Shown: positions 23,706 through 34,721 of the stretch, piece after piece
How positions within the stretch are numbered: position 1 is the first letter of the stretch
Layout: every line of letters begins with the position of its first letter
Source of the DNA: Toxotes chatareus
Taxonomy: Eukaryota > Chordata > Actinopteri > Toxotidae
Length of the DNA stretch: 64,000 nucleotides
Direction of reading: 5' to 3'
NCBI GenBank assembly: GCA_016801885.1
Contig: CM028887.1
Coordinates: 24,475,115-24,539,114, forward strand
The notes under the pieces: model-generated
Database searches by the model: none
Seen by the model: only the letters and a program-made list of their open reading frames with translations
Told to the model about the DNA's origin: nothing
Position numbers and translations under genes: made by a program

Positions 23706-26700
23706 GTAAGTAGAATGTGTTCTGCGTCAGTTTACGTTCATCTACAGTGAAAAGATTAGATTTGTCTTTACATACACACATTTTACTGAATGTCTTCCAC
23801 AGAACTGTCACTGGTTGCAGTAGAGATTGGAGTTAACTTTTCATATGAGCATAGTTATTGGGCTTTGAGTTTAAAGATTTTTCAGTCATCTGTCAGCCAC
23901 TAAAATACATTGAAAAAGCCAAGAGAGATACAGAGATACAGTGTTTTCACTTATTTCCACCTGTTTATTATCAGATCGTTCCCATCGTTGGTGTGTGGTA
24001 CGGTGGAAAAGTTGGGGCAGGAAGTGTCACACGCCTCGGCGTTGTCTAGAGTTGGTTGGTGATGGAAGGCATGAGTCAGTGTGTATCAGCTGTAGCAGAG
24101 ATGAAGATAATTATAACTGAAACCAGAGCAAGAATCAACTTCATTTATTGTGATTGTACCACTGGAATGTAAAACTGACCTTTCTATTAAAATCATAAAG
24201 TAGAGAGGTAAAGACGTAGCTTTTTAGAGTGGATATCAGAACAGGCTTCTTAATAAAAGACAGATGCAAGGCAAATAAATACAGACACTCTTGATAGGAG
24301 TGACAATTTTTAACACCGCATTTTAAAGCCAAGAATTCAACTGAAAAATAAAAAGTTAGGGAAATTAAGTTAATAAATCAGTTGTTTTTTTCGGGGGGAA
24401 AAAATCAAGGATTCCTGAAAATCAAGGAGGGGTAATGACATGATTTTGTGTGGCTGATTTTTTTTTTTTTTTTTTCTTCCCTATCTTGTTGATTATCTTT
24501 ACAATCCCCTAAGAGGCCATACCCCCACGCTGAGCTCTGCTCAAGAGGTGAAAAGGCTTACGTCATATAGGAACTTCATATATGTATTACCTGTTAATAA
24601 ATGTGATTTGTAATCCTACATAATTGACAATTCTTTTTACAACCATGTTAAAATATTCCATTACAAGTAAAAGCCCTGTTTTTAAAATCATATTCAAGTA
24701 AAAGTACAGAATTATTATCAGCACAATATAGTTAATTTATTAAAAACGGAAATATTCACTGTCTAGGATAAAATAAAAATATGACATGTTGACATATTAT
24801 TATATAAGATGTTATTAAATTGTGAAATTGATGATCAATGGGGTAGAAAAAAGTTCTTCTGAAAACAAGTTGTATTAACTCATCATTTTACCTCTTTTTT
24901 TTTTTTAGTGAAACCATCTGAATGTATAGAGGGGAAATGTCTCTGAGGTGGACAGACACTATTTTGGGGGAGTCTCAAGCCAAATAATTAATAATACTTT
25001 TCATTTCTTAAGCTTGTCAAAAGTTTTTTGAATCTAAACTCTTTATGTAATTATAGCTGTCTGATAAATGTAGTGTACGTAATAACCCTCTGAAATATAG
25101 TGGAGCAGACAGTAGCGGAAAATGTTAATACTCAAGTAAAGTACAAGTAAATCAAAGCCGTACGTAACTCAGCCTGTACCCATCATGACTCACAGGTTGT
25201 GTCGAGGGCCCATAGCAAAGCTCTGCCCTGCACGCCTGATTTCTCTCATCACCAGCCCTGCCAGGTCCTGCTGAATGATGCTGTGCGTGGGCCAGATCCA
25301 GCAGGCTCTGAAATCCCCTGAGAGGCCCGTTTGTCTGACAAAGTGTTTTCCCCACCTTTTGGTTTTTTGTTCTCCAGTTTTGTTTACTGCCCCACAACAG
25401 CCCACTCTGAGTCACAACAGCAGCCTGTTGTCTCTAATACTCGACCATCTGGGTGATCTGATGGGGAGGTTTGACGCACATGTGCAGATGCTTTCTGCTG
25501 TCACCCTCTGGATGCACATGAGACTGAGGACCAGGCTTTTTACTGAAATTCAAAGTGTATCCTAAAAGACTAAATGTTGCTCCGTTAGACTTGAACAGGC
25601 TCTTCTACAGTCATGAAGATGATATATCCCCTGTGAATCATTCATTTGATTTCACCCGTTCGTGCTCGTGAGCCACATTCTGGAATCGGTTCAGGTGATT
25701 ATCAAAGCCTTCACATGTGGCTGTGTGAATGACACAGTCTGGCTGCTGTAATCATACCAGAGACAATGAGGCTGAGAATTAGAAAAACATCCTGACAGAA
25801 AACCATGGTTAATAACCATGATTACACTGAAAACGTTTTGTCAGGAAGTGAATGACTCATGAGGGTGGATGAAGAAATAAAAAGACATGAAAGCACAAAC
25901 TTTAAATGTAGCTGTTGTCTAAAGAGGTAACACGGCCAGCTGTGCTTTACTGTCTCTGACAGCTGAACAGGTTATTTTATACCTGTACGTTCAATGATCA
26001 CAGTGACCCATTGATGCCAGGACCCTTTTAACAATCGCCCCCAAAAAATACCAAAACACAGATGACTACCAAAGAAATGTAACAGTCATACTCACATTAT
26101 AATCTTTGTTTCTTGTGTGAGTCTCATATCCAAATAGGATACAGTGTGATGAAATTCCACTGTAACACATCAGCTTCCGGAGTGACAAGCTTTTATTCAG
26201 TTTTATGGCAGCTGTGGAAGAAATTTCAGTGGCAGTCATTTTAAACACGCCAGTGAAACAGCCATTCAGCAGTGCTGATTTGAATGGGAAGTGATTAAAA
26301 GGAAATTCTGTTCAGTCTACTTGTGCCTCAGAATTGTCTATGTAACTGTGTGTGGATGTAAAAGCTCAGACAGGAAGGAGGGAAGAGCTGCTCACTCACG
26401 ACTTTGCTGCAGTCCTTCTGTGTATCAGCATTTGGGCACAGACATACTGTGTGTAGTGTATAGGACAGACATTTCAAATTACTGACCTCAGAGAGGGATG
26501 TCAACAGCAACCAAAAAACAGAATTCAGAAACGGTAAACATTTTTTTTTTTTTAAATAAAGTGGAAATTTTAATTTTAATTGAATTTTAAATAAGAAATG
26601 AAGACAGTAAAAAATTGTAATCATACAACAGAAAAATTAAATACAATTTTACATTGCAAACAACACTTTGTTTCTTCTCTCAGACTCATAAAAGGATATT

Positions 26701-26874
26701 TTTTAATCATCCAACCAGAAGAAGCGATCAGAGATTAAGGATATTTTACTGCAAATTATAATCCTCAGTGTTTTTTGTAAATACTTTTACGTGATTTCTC
26801 TTTTTCAGTGAGGTAGATTAGCTTGTGCATGAAGTCTAATTTTTTTTTTTTTTTTTGTTAAATTCACTCTCTAG
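23706..26874 (+). other. pecam1: PECAM1 intron 2
   Basis: A 3.2-kb intron before the first Ig exon. It contains a copy of a dispersed teleost repeat (about 24655-25160), poly-T runs (24460-24475 and 26840-26856) and otherwise unique AT-rich DNA. No coding exon recognised. Confidence 0.7.
24655..25160. repeat. Dispersed teleost repeat, diverged copy
   Basis: The start (ccattacaagtaaaagccct, then ttcaagtaaaagtacagaat) and the end (gaaatatagtggagcagaca, then atactcaagtaaagtacaag) match a dispersed element I recognise from many fish genomes. The middle is AT-rich and diverged. I cannot assign a superfamily without a database search. Confidence 0.5.
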
Positions 26875-27171
26875 TATTCACGATAAGAAACATCACCCTG
26901 TCCATTGAACCCAGCAATAATGTGACTCGAGACACTGATGTGACTCTGAGATGCAAGGCCAGTGTCAGCAGCACGGGGGACCAGGTACTGAATCGTGAGT
27001 ATACAATATACAAGGACAGCAACATTGTCTACACCAAGAGCTCCAGCGCTTCAGAGGATCTTCTGTACCCGCTGCCCAAGGCCAGAGTCTCCAACATTGG
27101 CAGGTATAAGTGCAAGATCAACATTGAGGACAGACAGATGACCAGCGAAGCCGAAACACTCACAGTAACAG
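26875..27171 (+). CDS. pecam1: PECAM1 Ig domain 1
   Basis: The acceptor is cactctctag and the donor g|gttggt; 99 codons. It encodes FTIRNITLSIEPSNNVT, the B-strand cysteine in TLRCKAS and the F-strand cysteine in GRYKCKI. The N-X-T/S sequons NIT and NVT suggest glycosylation. This is the membrane-distal domain that mediates trans-homophilic binding in mammals. Confidence 0.9.
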
Positions 27172-27788
27172 GTTGGTATTATTTTTTATGAACGTTCTTA
27201 CTGGACTTAATTATTTGTAACCCACAGAAGACAGTCCATTAATGTGTACCATACACCACAAACATCTCACTCCATTTGCAAATACACATGCGTAAATATT
27301 TATTCTAATGTGACATAAAAACACTGCATAAGATGTTTTCCTCTTTAGAACAATGTTATAATGTGATAACTTGTGATATTGTGATAACATGAAGCTCATG
27401 TTTGAATGGTGAAATGGCAGAGAATGCATGAATTGAGGAATCTGGCTAATGTACACATTTTGATTAAGCTCTGCTTCATGCTTGTGTTGAGACACTGTGA
27501 GATGCTGCTGCTGTGGTGGATGAGCATCCGCACACTAAGAAGCATTTAAAAATAGATGGACTGACATGACTGACCATCGGGAATTCAGGGAGAAATCCTG
27601 AGGCCCAGCTGAATCCCACAGTCTCTCAACCCAGACATGAAGCAACGTCTCTGAAAACATCAGAGCAAATGTTTTCATCACAAGTGTATGATTTAGAGAT
27701 TCAGTACAATCCATTATGACTGACTGAAGTTTGTTCTTTATTCAAGCAGAATAAATCTGAGCATGTTTCTTAAATGTTGGGTTTCCAG

Positions 27789-28067
27789 GCATGTCAAACC
27801 CAGTTCTCCGCCTTAACAAAAGTGAGATCAGTGAAGGGGAGGAGGTAACGGCCACGTGTACAGCACATGGCGAGACAGGCTCCATCATCTTCTACATCAA
27901 TGAGGGTTCCAAAATTATTCAGGAGGAAAGGGTCAACTCCGACCAGTTGGAAGTCAAGATTCACTTCGGCGCTGGCATCCACATGATTCACTGTTCCTAT
28001 ATTGTCCTCATGGCACCAGAAACCTTCAAGTCCGAACGCAGCAACACTGCCACTGTTTCAGTCAAAG
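27789..28067 (+). CDS. pecam1: PECAM1 Ig domain 2, with a GC-type donor
   Basis: The acceptor is ggtttccag. It encodes NPVLRLNKSEISEGEEVT, cysteines in TATCTAH and IHCSYI, and ends VSVKG. The exon closes with AAAG|GCAAGT: a GC instead of GT donor, but with a consensus-perfect context, so this is a GC-AG intron. Phase 1 to phase 1 is kept (279 nt). Confidence 0.9.
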
Positions 28068-28277
28068 GCAAGTAGTGTTCTGGGGGCGCCCCGGTAGCTC
28101 AACTGGTAGAGCACTACCATGTCAAGACTGAGTCCTTACCTCAGCAACCTGGGTTTGAATCCAGTCCAGGCCCTTTGCTGCATGTCATCCACCCTCTCTC
28201 CCCGGCCTTTTCTGTTTCTTTTTACTGTCACTATCTAATAGAAAACAGAAATGCCAAGAAGGGCAAGTAGTGTTTTG
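28067..28277 (+). mobile_element. tRNA-derived SINE with 16-bp target duplication over the PECAM1 donor
   Basis: The body (28083-28261) starts gcgccccggtagctcaactg (tRNA A-box-like region), continues with gggtttgaatcc (B box) and has the tail ccctttgctgcatgtcatcc, then tactgtcactatctaata, typical of percomorph SINEs. It is flanked by ggcaagtagtgttctg (28067-28082) and ggcaagtagtgttttg (28262-28277), a target-site duplication with one mismatch. The left duplicate contains the Ig2 5' splice site, so the insertion copied the donor. Confidence 0.88.
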
Positions 28278-28344
28278 AAATTCCTACTTTTCAAATCACT
28301 GGAACCGTCCCATGGCTTTGTCTTAACTGATTTTCTCTCCTTAG

Positions 28345-28614
28345 AACATAACATCAGACCAGTTTTGGAGATTTCACCTCAGTCCAAGATCTATGAAGGA
28401 GACCGTCTCAATGTCTTGTGCACCATCAGAGGCTTTCCCAAAAGCTATGGAACAGTCCACCTCTATTTGAACCACGGGAACAGGCTTCTTGGCATTGGAA
28501 ACACCGAAGTCAACCACAGCTTGGTCGCACTGGCAAAGGACCCCGGGGATTTTGAGTGCAAATTAGACATGGGACGTATATCAAAAGTTGACACAAAAAC
28601 AGTTTCAGTGATGG
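28345..28614 (+). CDS. pecam1: PECAM1 Ig domain 3
   Basis: The acceptor is ctctccttag and the donor g|gtgagt; 90 codons. It encodes RPVLEISPQSKIYEGDRLNV and cysteines in VLCTIR and FECKLD, ending ISKVDTKTVSV. Mammalian Ig3 has the matching EISKV... end. Confidence 0.9.
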
Positions 28615-29502
28615 GTGAGTGAAAAGAAGAAAGATGACCGGCATGTGTTCACACTGTACATAGTATAGACCTGTGTACTACCTGCTTATGTGTTTTTCAT
28701 CTTCAAAATATGGATGAAGGAATTAACTACATTCTTATATACTACATCCATGGAACAAAATGCAGTAAACAGTTAAAAGATAACTGAAATAAATAAATAT
28801 TGTTGGTTGATTAAAATAGTGAGTGTAAAAAGAAACATAGACCTTAATACTTGTCTGTTAACCTCTAATCAGTTTGTTTAAAAAGTGATTTTTTTATTTC
28901 ACTCTGATTTCTCTTTCATTGGCTTGTTTTATAAAAGCTCATAAACTTCTTTTTAGCATTAGCTTTCTGTCTAAAATACTTTAGCAACTGTTTCAAAAGT
29001 TTATACAATGATGGTATAGCAGTATACACAACAGTGTGTGGATGACATTCGCATGACATGCATTGGCTGATGTTGTTTGATGAAGAAAGTTAGTTTCAGT
29101 CAAGACGATCACTACCCTTGACATACATGGACAGATCCAATTCACTGTCATATGATATAAGCAATGAAATGTTTGGAAATGTTGAAGAATAGATAGAATA
29201 AATAATTAAATAGTTTTATATATGTTATCAACTGATTTGTTTTTTTCTCTTATTAATCAACTGATTGGAGGTTAAAGGAAAAGTATTAAACTTTTTTTTA
29301 ATCAATTTTACTCTCCATTTTAGTTATGTAATAGTATTTTTGATTTAATTTTTTTTTCATCATTGATTTCTGACTAGTCTAATAGTCTTTTACTACACTA
29401 GTCTTTCACTAGTTGAGTTATGGTTCCATACAAATCAGCATTTACAGTATTAAGTGTTTTCAGTGCAGCTGATAACTTTTTTTTTTTTTGATCTATCCAC
29501 AG
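28615..29502 (+). other. pecam1: PECAM1 intron between Ig3 and Ig4
   Basis: AT-rich unique DNA ending in a long T-run before the acceptor atctatccacag. No repeat or exon recognised. Confidence 0.7.
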
Positions 29503-29775
29503 AGCTGTTTTCAAAGCCCACTCTCACCATGACTCCCTCTGAAATCTTTCAAAATGAATTCATGACACTAACCTGCAGAAGTGAGATCTACGTTTCTGAA
29601 AGACTCAGCACAGAAGTGCTGACTTATGGTCTTGAGCCGGATGACAGCGGCCTGACCAAGAGAAGCCCTGGCGTATATACTGGCTACGCCCTGCTGGATA
29701 ATTCCAACTATACCTGTGTAGCTAAAGCCAAGGGCATCATGAAACACAGTGAAACCCTGACTGTACATCCTAAAG
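29503..29775 (+). CDS. pecam1: PECAM1 Ig domain 4
   Basis: The acceptor is tatccacag and the donor g|gtaagc; 91 codons. It starts ELFSKP, the same six residues that open mammalian Ig4. Cysteines lie in TLTCRSE and SNYTCVAK. Confidence 0.9.
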
Positions 29776-31571
29776 GTAAGCTTACTTGATGCATCTTTCA
29801 GATGTTAATTTTGATATGCAGATTAAGAGTGAACTTAGTATACACTTCATTACATAGGTGCGTCATCAGTTTTACACGTTGGCTTCATGTCTGGATGCAT
29901 CCGTAACACTACTGCACAAAAGTCCCAATGGCACTCGGGTCACTTACAATTATTTCATTTGTTTAGTCCATACAAAATGACAACTCCTGGTTTTAAAGGA
30001 GCTTAGGATAATGCTAATGCTAAGATAAGCAACCCAGCTCCACTTTCAGTACACAGGAATGACAGTGGTATCAGTCACCTCCACAAATTTTTAGCATATT
30101 ACCCTAAATGTCAAACTGTTGCTGTAAATATACACAGCGAGGAATTAAATGTACTTCATGTTCACCTTATCAAAAGCTATGTGTTGCACTAAATTACTAG
30201 ATTAAAAATCACTCATAAAATCAAGAAACCATAAAAAACTGTGAAAGAGCCATATGTTGCTGATGTTTGTGAGATTCTTCTCACGTCAGTGGAAAAAAGA
30301 TTTAATTTCTGGTTCTGGTTTTGGTTCACTTTAAGTGTTCCTGTTGCCACAGCAGACAAATATTTTTATGGAAAAAGCTCTAAAAATCCTTTTTATTTTG
30401 CTTAATTTATTTAAAACTGAGCTTAAAGAAGTGTGACTGTAAGAATTACATTTAACTGGTGGCTAAAACACAATTCCAAATGAAGAAGAAGAAGACGTTT
30501 CTCCATAACAACTGGATGTGTAAATAGGAAACTGTTGGCAGGTGCAGAAGTAACGGATCTCATTTCCTCTCCTTACTATATCAAAGTTATTTCTGTGTAC
30601 TTGTACTTTTTTGAGTTTTTTTTTTAATTTTCAATTCTACTCTCACATGTGTATTTTTATCTCGAGTATTGTGCTTTCCATCATTTTAAAATCACATATG
30701 TTACAGAATAAAAACAAGCCATGATAAACATGTGAGAATGAGCAGCTGCAGCAGCAGATTGTTAACAATACCTAAAATGCACAACCAAAAAATTGCAAAG
30801 ATGTAAGGATGGTGTCATAATGGAGTTATGGTTAAGATTAGCATTACCTCAGTATAGGTTAAAAAAGACAAACAAAGGGGAAAAAAGACTGATTTAATGC
30901 ACCACATGGCAGTTCTGTTAAGTGTCCCAAATCAAACCCACACACACACACACTGTGTTGCATGACGAACAGGTGCCTGCTGGGTCTGGCTAAATGCTAA
31001 AATGCTCATGGTGGACCCTCCATCATCAACAAGCATTGTGTTACACGTCTGGCTGTTTAGCATTTTGTGTGTGCACTTCACTGAACTGTGTGAGACTCTC
31101 TGTTTGCTGTAATCTGTGTGTTTTTGAGCTGTAGCCGCTGTGGAGTTCATAGTGCTTATATAGCCTGCCCTATGTTGCCTGCCTTAGTGAAGCTTATTCC
31201 TCCTGTTAAGTCTATCAGAGGTGGCAGCCAACTTGCTTAGCATTCCTGTCTATGGGCACCCACCGTGGTATATGTGCTTTATATTTAGGTATTGTTGGTC
31301 ATTTTTGTTACACTTTCTAGGTTTTGTCCTCTTCTCTGGTTAATTCTGGTAAGGCCACAGGAAAGTGCTTGTATATTTGTTAATGATATGCAGAGGTCGC
31401 AAAGTGCGTGTCTATAGAGAAGGAGTGTTGCTGGTCTGTACATACAGGCTCGGTGTCATTTATGCACTGATGTTTCAATGCACTTTATGTCATAGCCCAA
31501 AGATGCTCTTTAATACAATCTGATTTGTCCACAGGGACTCAGTGTGGTTTATCTTTCTGTCTCCTCTTTAG
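29776..31571 (+). other. pecam1: PECAM1 intron between Ig4 and Ig5
   Basis: A 1.8-kb intron. Near 30590-30690 it has acttgtacttttttgagt...tatctcgagtattg, possibly a reverse-orientation fragment of the repeat at 24655. A short AC run lies near 30941-30952. No exon seen. Confidence 0.6.
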
Positions 31572-31850
31572 TTTCTGTCTCCGTTCCAAAGATCTCAGTG
31601 GATGGCAAAGTGGTGCTAGGACAACCCTTCAAGATCCGCTGTCACTCAGAAAATGGCAGCTTGCCGATCAACTACACCCTGCAGAAGGGGCATGAGCAGC
31701 TGAAAACAACCAGTGTCGAGCTGCCCACTCAGCAAGCTCTCTTCACAGTCACCATCGCCAAGCCTGAGGAAATAAGGGAGTACAAGTGCAAGGCTAAGAA
31801 TAATCACAGGCCAGCCTCATCCAGTGAAGGTCTCATTGCTACTGTTATAG
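31572..31850 (+). CDS. pecam1: PECAM1 Ig domain 5
   Basis: The acceptor is cctctttag and the donor g|gtaagt; 93 codons. It encodes PKISVDGKVVLGQPFKIRCH, then NGSLPINYTLQKG and REYKCKAKNNH. Mammalian Ig5 has the parallel SGTLPISYQLLK and VEYQCVADN blocks. Sequons NGS and NYT are present. Confidence 0.92.
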
Positions 31851-32050
31851 GTAAGTTCATTCCTTACCATTATATACCACATTAATGTATTGTATAATAA
31901 ATAAAAAAAATTCCCAAAATGTTGAATGTTGTGAAGGTGTCAGTTAGGTTATTCTTGTGTTTTAATGACATTATAAAAATTTAGGGTTAGGGTTAATTGA
32001 GGCAGTTTTGACTGATCTCACCTCTTTTCCCCCACATTTTCCTCTCACAG

Positions 32051-32329
32051 AGCCTTTGACGAACCTGACTCTGACTGTCATCCCCCCCTTATCGGAAATC
32101 GCTGAGGGAGATCATCTCTACTTGATATGTGGCACTAAAGGCACACCGCCAGTCACCTTCAGGTGGTACCGTTCTGGAAGCAAACAGCCGCTGTACACCA
32201 CCACGTCTGACTCGAACAACACGGCCTACCAAGTCCCCAATTTGTCCAAACATCACAGTGGTAGATACCACTGTGAGGCTGTCAACCATGCCAACAATGT
32301 CATCCACAGTGAGATGGTCAACATAGAGG
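32051..32329 (+). CDS. pecam1: PECAM1 Ig domain 6 (membrane-proximal)
   Basis: The acceptor is tcctctcacag and the donor g|gtgaga; 93 codons. It encodes LSEIAEGDHLYLICGTKG, FRWYRSGSKQPLY and SGRYHCEAVNHANNV. The mammalian counterpart has EYYCTAFNRANHAS at the F strand. Phase 1 to phase 1. Confidence 0.92.
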
Positions 32330-34494
32330 GTGAGACTGATGGGTTTTTACACTCAGTAGGAATCCTACCTGCTCCAGACCTGCTGTTCTGTGATTGACTC
32401 TGACATTTTCCTTTTTTTTCCTTTTTTTCTTTTTTCTTTTTTTACCTTACCAACAATCTTACTTGTGCTTGCAACTAGTCAAGGCTTTTCTACCGACTCG
32501 GGCAGCTGTGATGTAGAGGAACTACTGCAGACTAAAGTTTAACAGGCTTCATTTTAACCTACAGAGGTCTGTGCGGCAATCCACTTCATCCATATAATAT
32601 ATAGTATGCCTTCTTTTTAATCACTCTCTTTCTTTTTGTAGTTTGGCCTATTTTCACCACGAGCAGCCAATACATTAACTGCTCAGATGTGAACTACAGT
32701 TGGATAGCCACAAGCACAAACTGATGTGGATTTTCAGGCAAGGCTGCAGACCCAGCTGAGGGCCAGTCGAAGCTGAGTCAGAGTCCGGCCGAGTCCCCAC
32801 ACCTTACTCTTTTGCTTTAAGTTCTTTTCTCCCAAAATAATTCTAAGTGTTCAACTCTTCTTTTTAAAGAAAAACACAGAGTCAAAATCAAGTGCTGGAG
32901 ACCAGAGAAGTCGAGTCCATAGAGCTTTATTCTTCAATACAGAATTCAAAAGCCCGAGTATTTTCTGCAGAAAAAAACGATTTGTACACGTCTGGTCATG
33001 CCGCCTTTTCCCTTATTTGTTTGTTTTTGGGATGATCCTATTTGTGTCTTCAATTTGGCTCTTCCCACTTTGCCAGTAGCAGAAAGTTGACCAGATTCAA
33101 GGACAGGCTTGAGCATAACTGAGCATGTCCCTCTCCAGTTGCTTGGTGTGAAGTCAAACTTATCTTTTTTCTCCCCAGTCTTGCAGGCCTGAGCTCTACA
33201 GAAGCCTTCTTCTTATCTCTTATCAGCCACACTTGGTTTTCTAATAGCATCTAGGTTTCTATTGACCACTTTTTTTCTAAAAACTTTTCCAGATTATCCC
33301 TTTTATTAAATGTTACATTAACTGACACCATCCCTCTACATATCCCATCATTACAGTGTCATTAAAGTACCATAGCTTATGCAGAGCATGAGAGATAACT
33401 CACTCGTTATACAACAGTAGCAGGCAGAGTGGCTGCCAAGGCTGCCACAAGCGTACGATAAGAGGAAAACAAATGGCCTTTTCTCTTTTTTCCGATGAAC
33501 ACAGGAGGAAGACACACACACATTGCACAGACACACACACATTGCATAAAATTTGACACTACAAAACTCTGTGTGTGTGTTTGTATCTCAGCTGAGACTC
33601 ACACTAATCCCAAAATTTATCAGGGTGTCCAGCGCTTTCCTCCATCTACTTTGTTTTTGTGTCTTGAAGCTCAGTCTTACAGCCTCAGCATAGACCTGGT
33701 TTTTCCCTGAAGCTGAGATCATTTCAGCTCATATGGACACATCTTTACCATCCTAGTAGCAAATCTGTGCCTCTTAATATCCATTTACATCTTCTGCTAC
33801 CACCTGGTTAGCTCAGTTGCTAGAGCACGAGACTCAATCTCTTGGGGTCGTGGGTTTGAGCCCCACTCCAGGTGGCACCACCTCCCATGGGCCCACCACC
33901 TGTGTGAGGTGCTGTAGGACTTTGGTGCATTGTGGACTGGGCGGCAGTCGCCCCCGCGACCTGGGCCTGCATCCAGATAAGCGGCAGATGATGACATGAC
34001 ATCTTCTGCTACCTTTCTTTGCTTTGTGTTCAGTAAGCACAAGGAGTACTCCAGTTATGTAGGATTTCATTTCCATAAAGCCAGGGGCCTTGCAAAACGT
34101 AAATGAAAACATCATGCTCACCATCTTAGTTTGGTGTGATAATGTGTAACATTTGATAATTAGCACTAAATGCAAAGTACGTCTGAGGCTGATGGGAATG
34201 CTGTTCTTCAGGTACTTGGACCTAAACCAAAACTGGACTAGACTAGACTAAAAGTTAAGGGTTCATTTTGCTAGAAAGGTTAAAAATTCAGGTGTTTAAC
34301 ACATCAGCTGCAGGCGGCAGGTAATGGTGTCAGTTCTTCAGGATAGATAAAGCAATAAGCCTTGTAAAAAAGGAAGCTGAAATGTTGCTTGTTTGTTACG
34401 TTGACCTTTGTGGGGGGGGGTGTTCCTCCCTTTCCTTCTTCCCCGTTGTGTTTCTGTTGTATCACTGACTTTCCCTCTCCCTCTGTCTCTACAG
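32330..34494 (+). other. pecam1: PECAM1 intron between Ig6 and the TM exon
   Basis: A 2.2-kb intron containing a complete tRNA-derived SINE (33787-34013), a T/C-rich block (32409-32445) and AC-rich simple sequence near 33510-33545. A weak alternative terminal-exon candidate at 32642-32724 is discussed among the findings. Confidence 0.7.
33787..34013 (+). mobile_element. tRNA-derived SINE with perfect 15-bp target-site duplication
   Basis: The duplication acatcttctgctacc occurs at 33787-33801 and again at 33999-34013. Between them the head (33802 to about 33877) folds like a tRNA. The acceptor arms cacctgg/ccaggtg pair, ttagctcagttgctagagc gives a D arm, the CGAGA/TCTTG stem has a 7-base loop, and gtgggtttgagccccac is a perfect 5-bp T arm. 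A tRNA-unrelated body follows, ending near gataagcggcagatgatgac. The family differs from the SINE at 28083. I cannot name it from memory. Confidence 0.85.
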
Positions 34495-34595
34495 TACGCC
34501 TGGCGCTGTGGAAGAAAGCACTAATCGGGGAGTTTGTCTGCTAGTGGCATTGGTGCTGGTGGCTGTGGGTTTGCTGTACTTCAAATCCAAAAGAG
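34495..34595 (+). CDS. pecam1: PECAM1 transmembrane exon with an apparent one-base deletion
   Basis: The acceptor is ctctacag and the donor g|gtagag. From Ig6 the frame reads VRLALWKKALIGEFVC and then TAG (34542-34544). V-R and W-K-K-x-L-I match the mammalian juxtamembrane segment. In the next frame the same exon reads LVALVLVAVGLLYFKSKR, a clear membrane helix with a basic stop-transfer. The exon is 101 nt, one short of the 102 required by phase 1 on both sides, and a GGGG run at 34527-34530 sits exactly between the two halves. Either this allele or assembly lost a G, or only a soluble protein is made. Confidence 0.85.
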
Positions 34596-34690
34596 GTAGA
34601 GAGACCTACAGTCCTTCAACTCAACTGTGTATGACAACCTTCTTCTGCCCACTTTCTCCTGCTCTTCTCACCTCTCCTCTCTAATTGTAG

Positions 34691-34721
34691 GTAAAAGAGA
34701 AGCAGCTGCTGAATTGTCAGT
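34691..34721 (+). CDS. pecam1: PECAM1 small cytoplasmic exon (GKREAAAELS)
   Basis: The acceptor is ctaattgtag and the donor t|gtgagt; 31 nt. Entering in phase 1 it gives GKREAAAELS and leaves phase 2. Small exons after the TM exon are typical of PECAM1 and are alternatively spliced in mammals. Its partner is the exon at 39020. Confidence 0.6.

Noticed and set aside
28083..28160. A functional tRNA gene in the PECAM1 Ig2-Ig3 intron
   Set aside because: The cloverleaf is degenerate, and the sequence continues into a SINE tail with flanking target duplication, so it is a SINE head.
31983..31996. ttagggttagggtt, an interstitial telomere-like sequence before PECAM1 Ig6
   Set aside because: Only about two units; such short runs are common in fish introns and need no telomeric origin. 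The similar ccctaa run at 40120 is part of a dispersed repeat.
33802..33877. A functional tRNA gene in the PECAM1 Ig6-TM intron
   Set aside because: The fold is good, but a 120-bp tRNA-unrelated body and a perfect 15-bp target duplication show it is a retroposed SINE.
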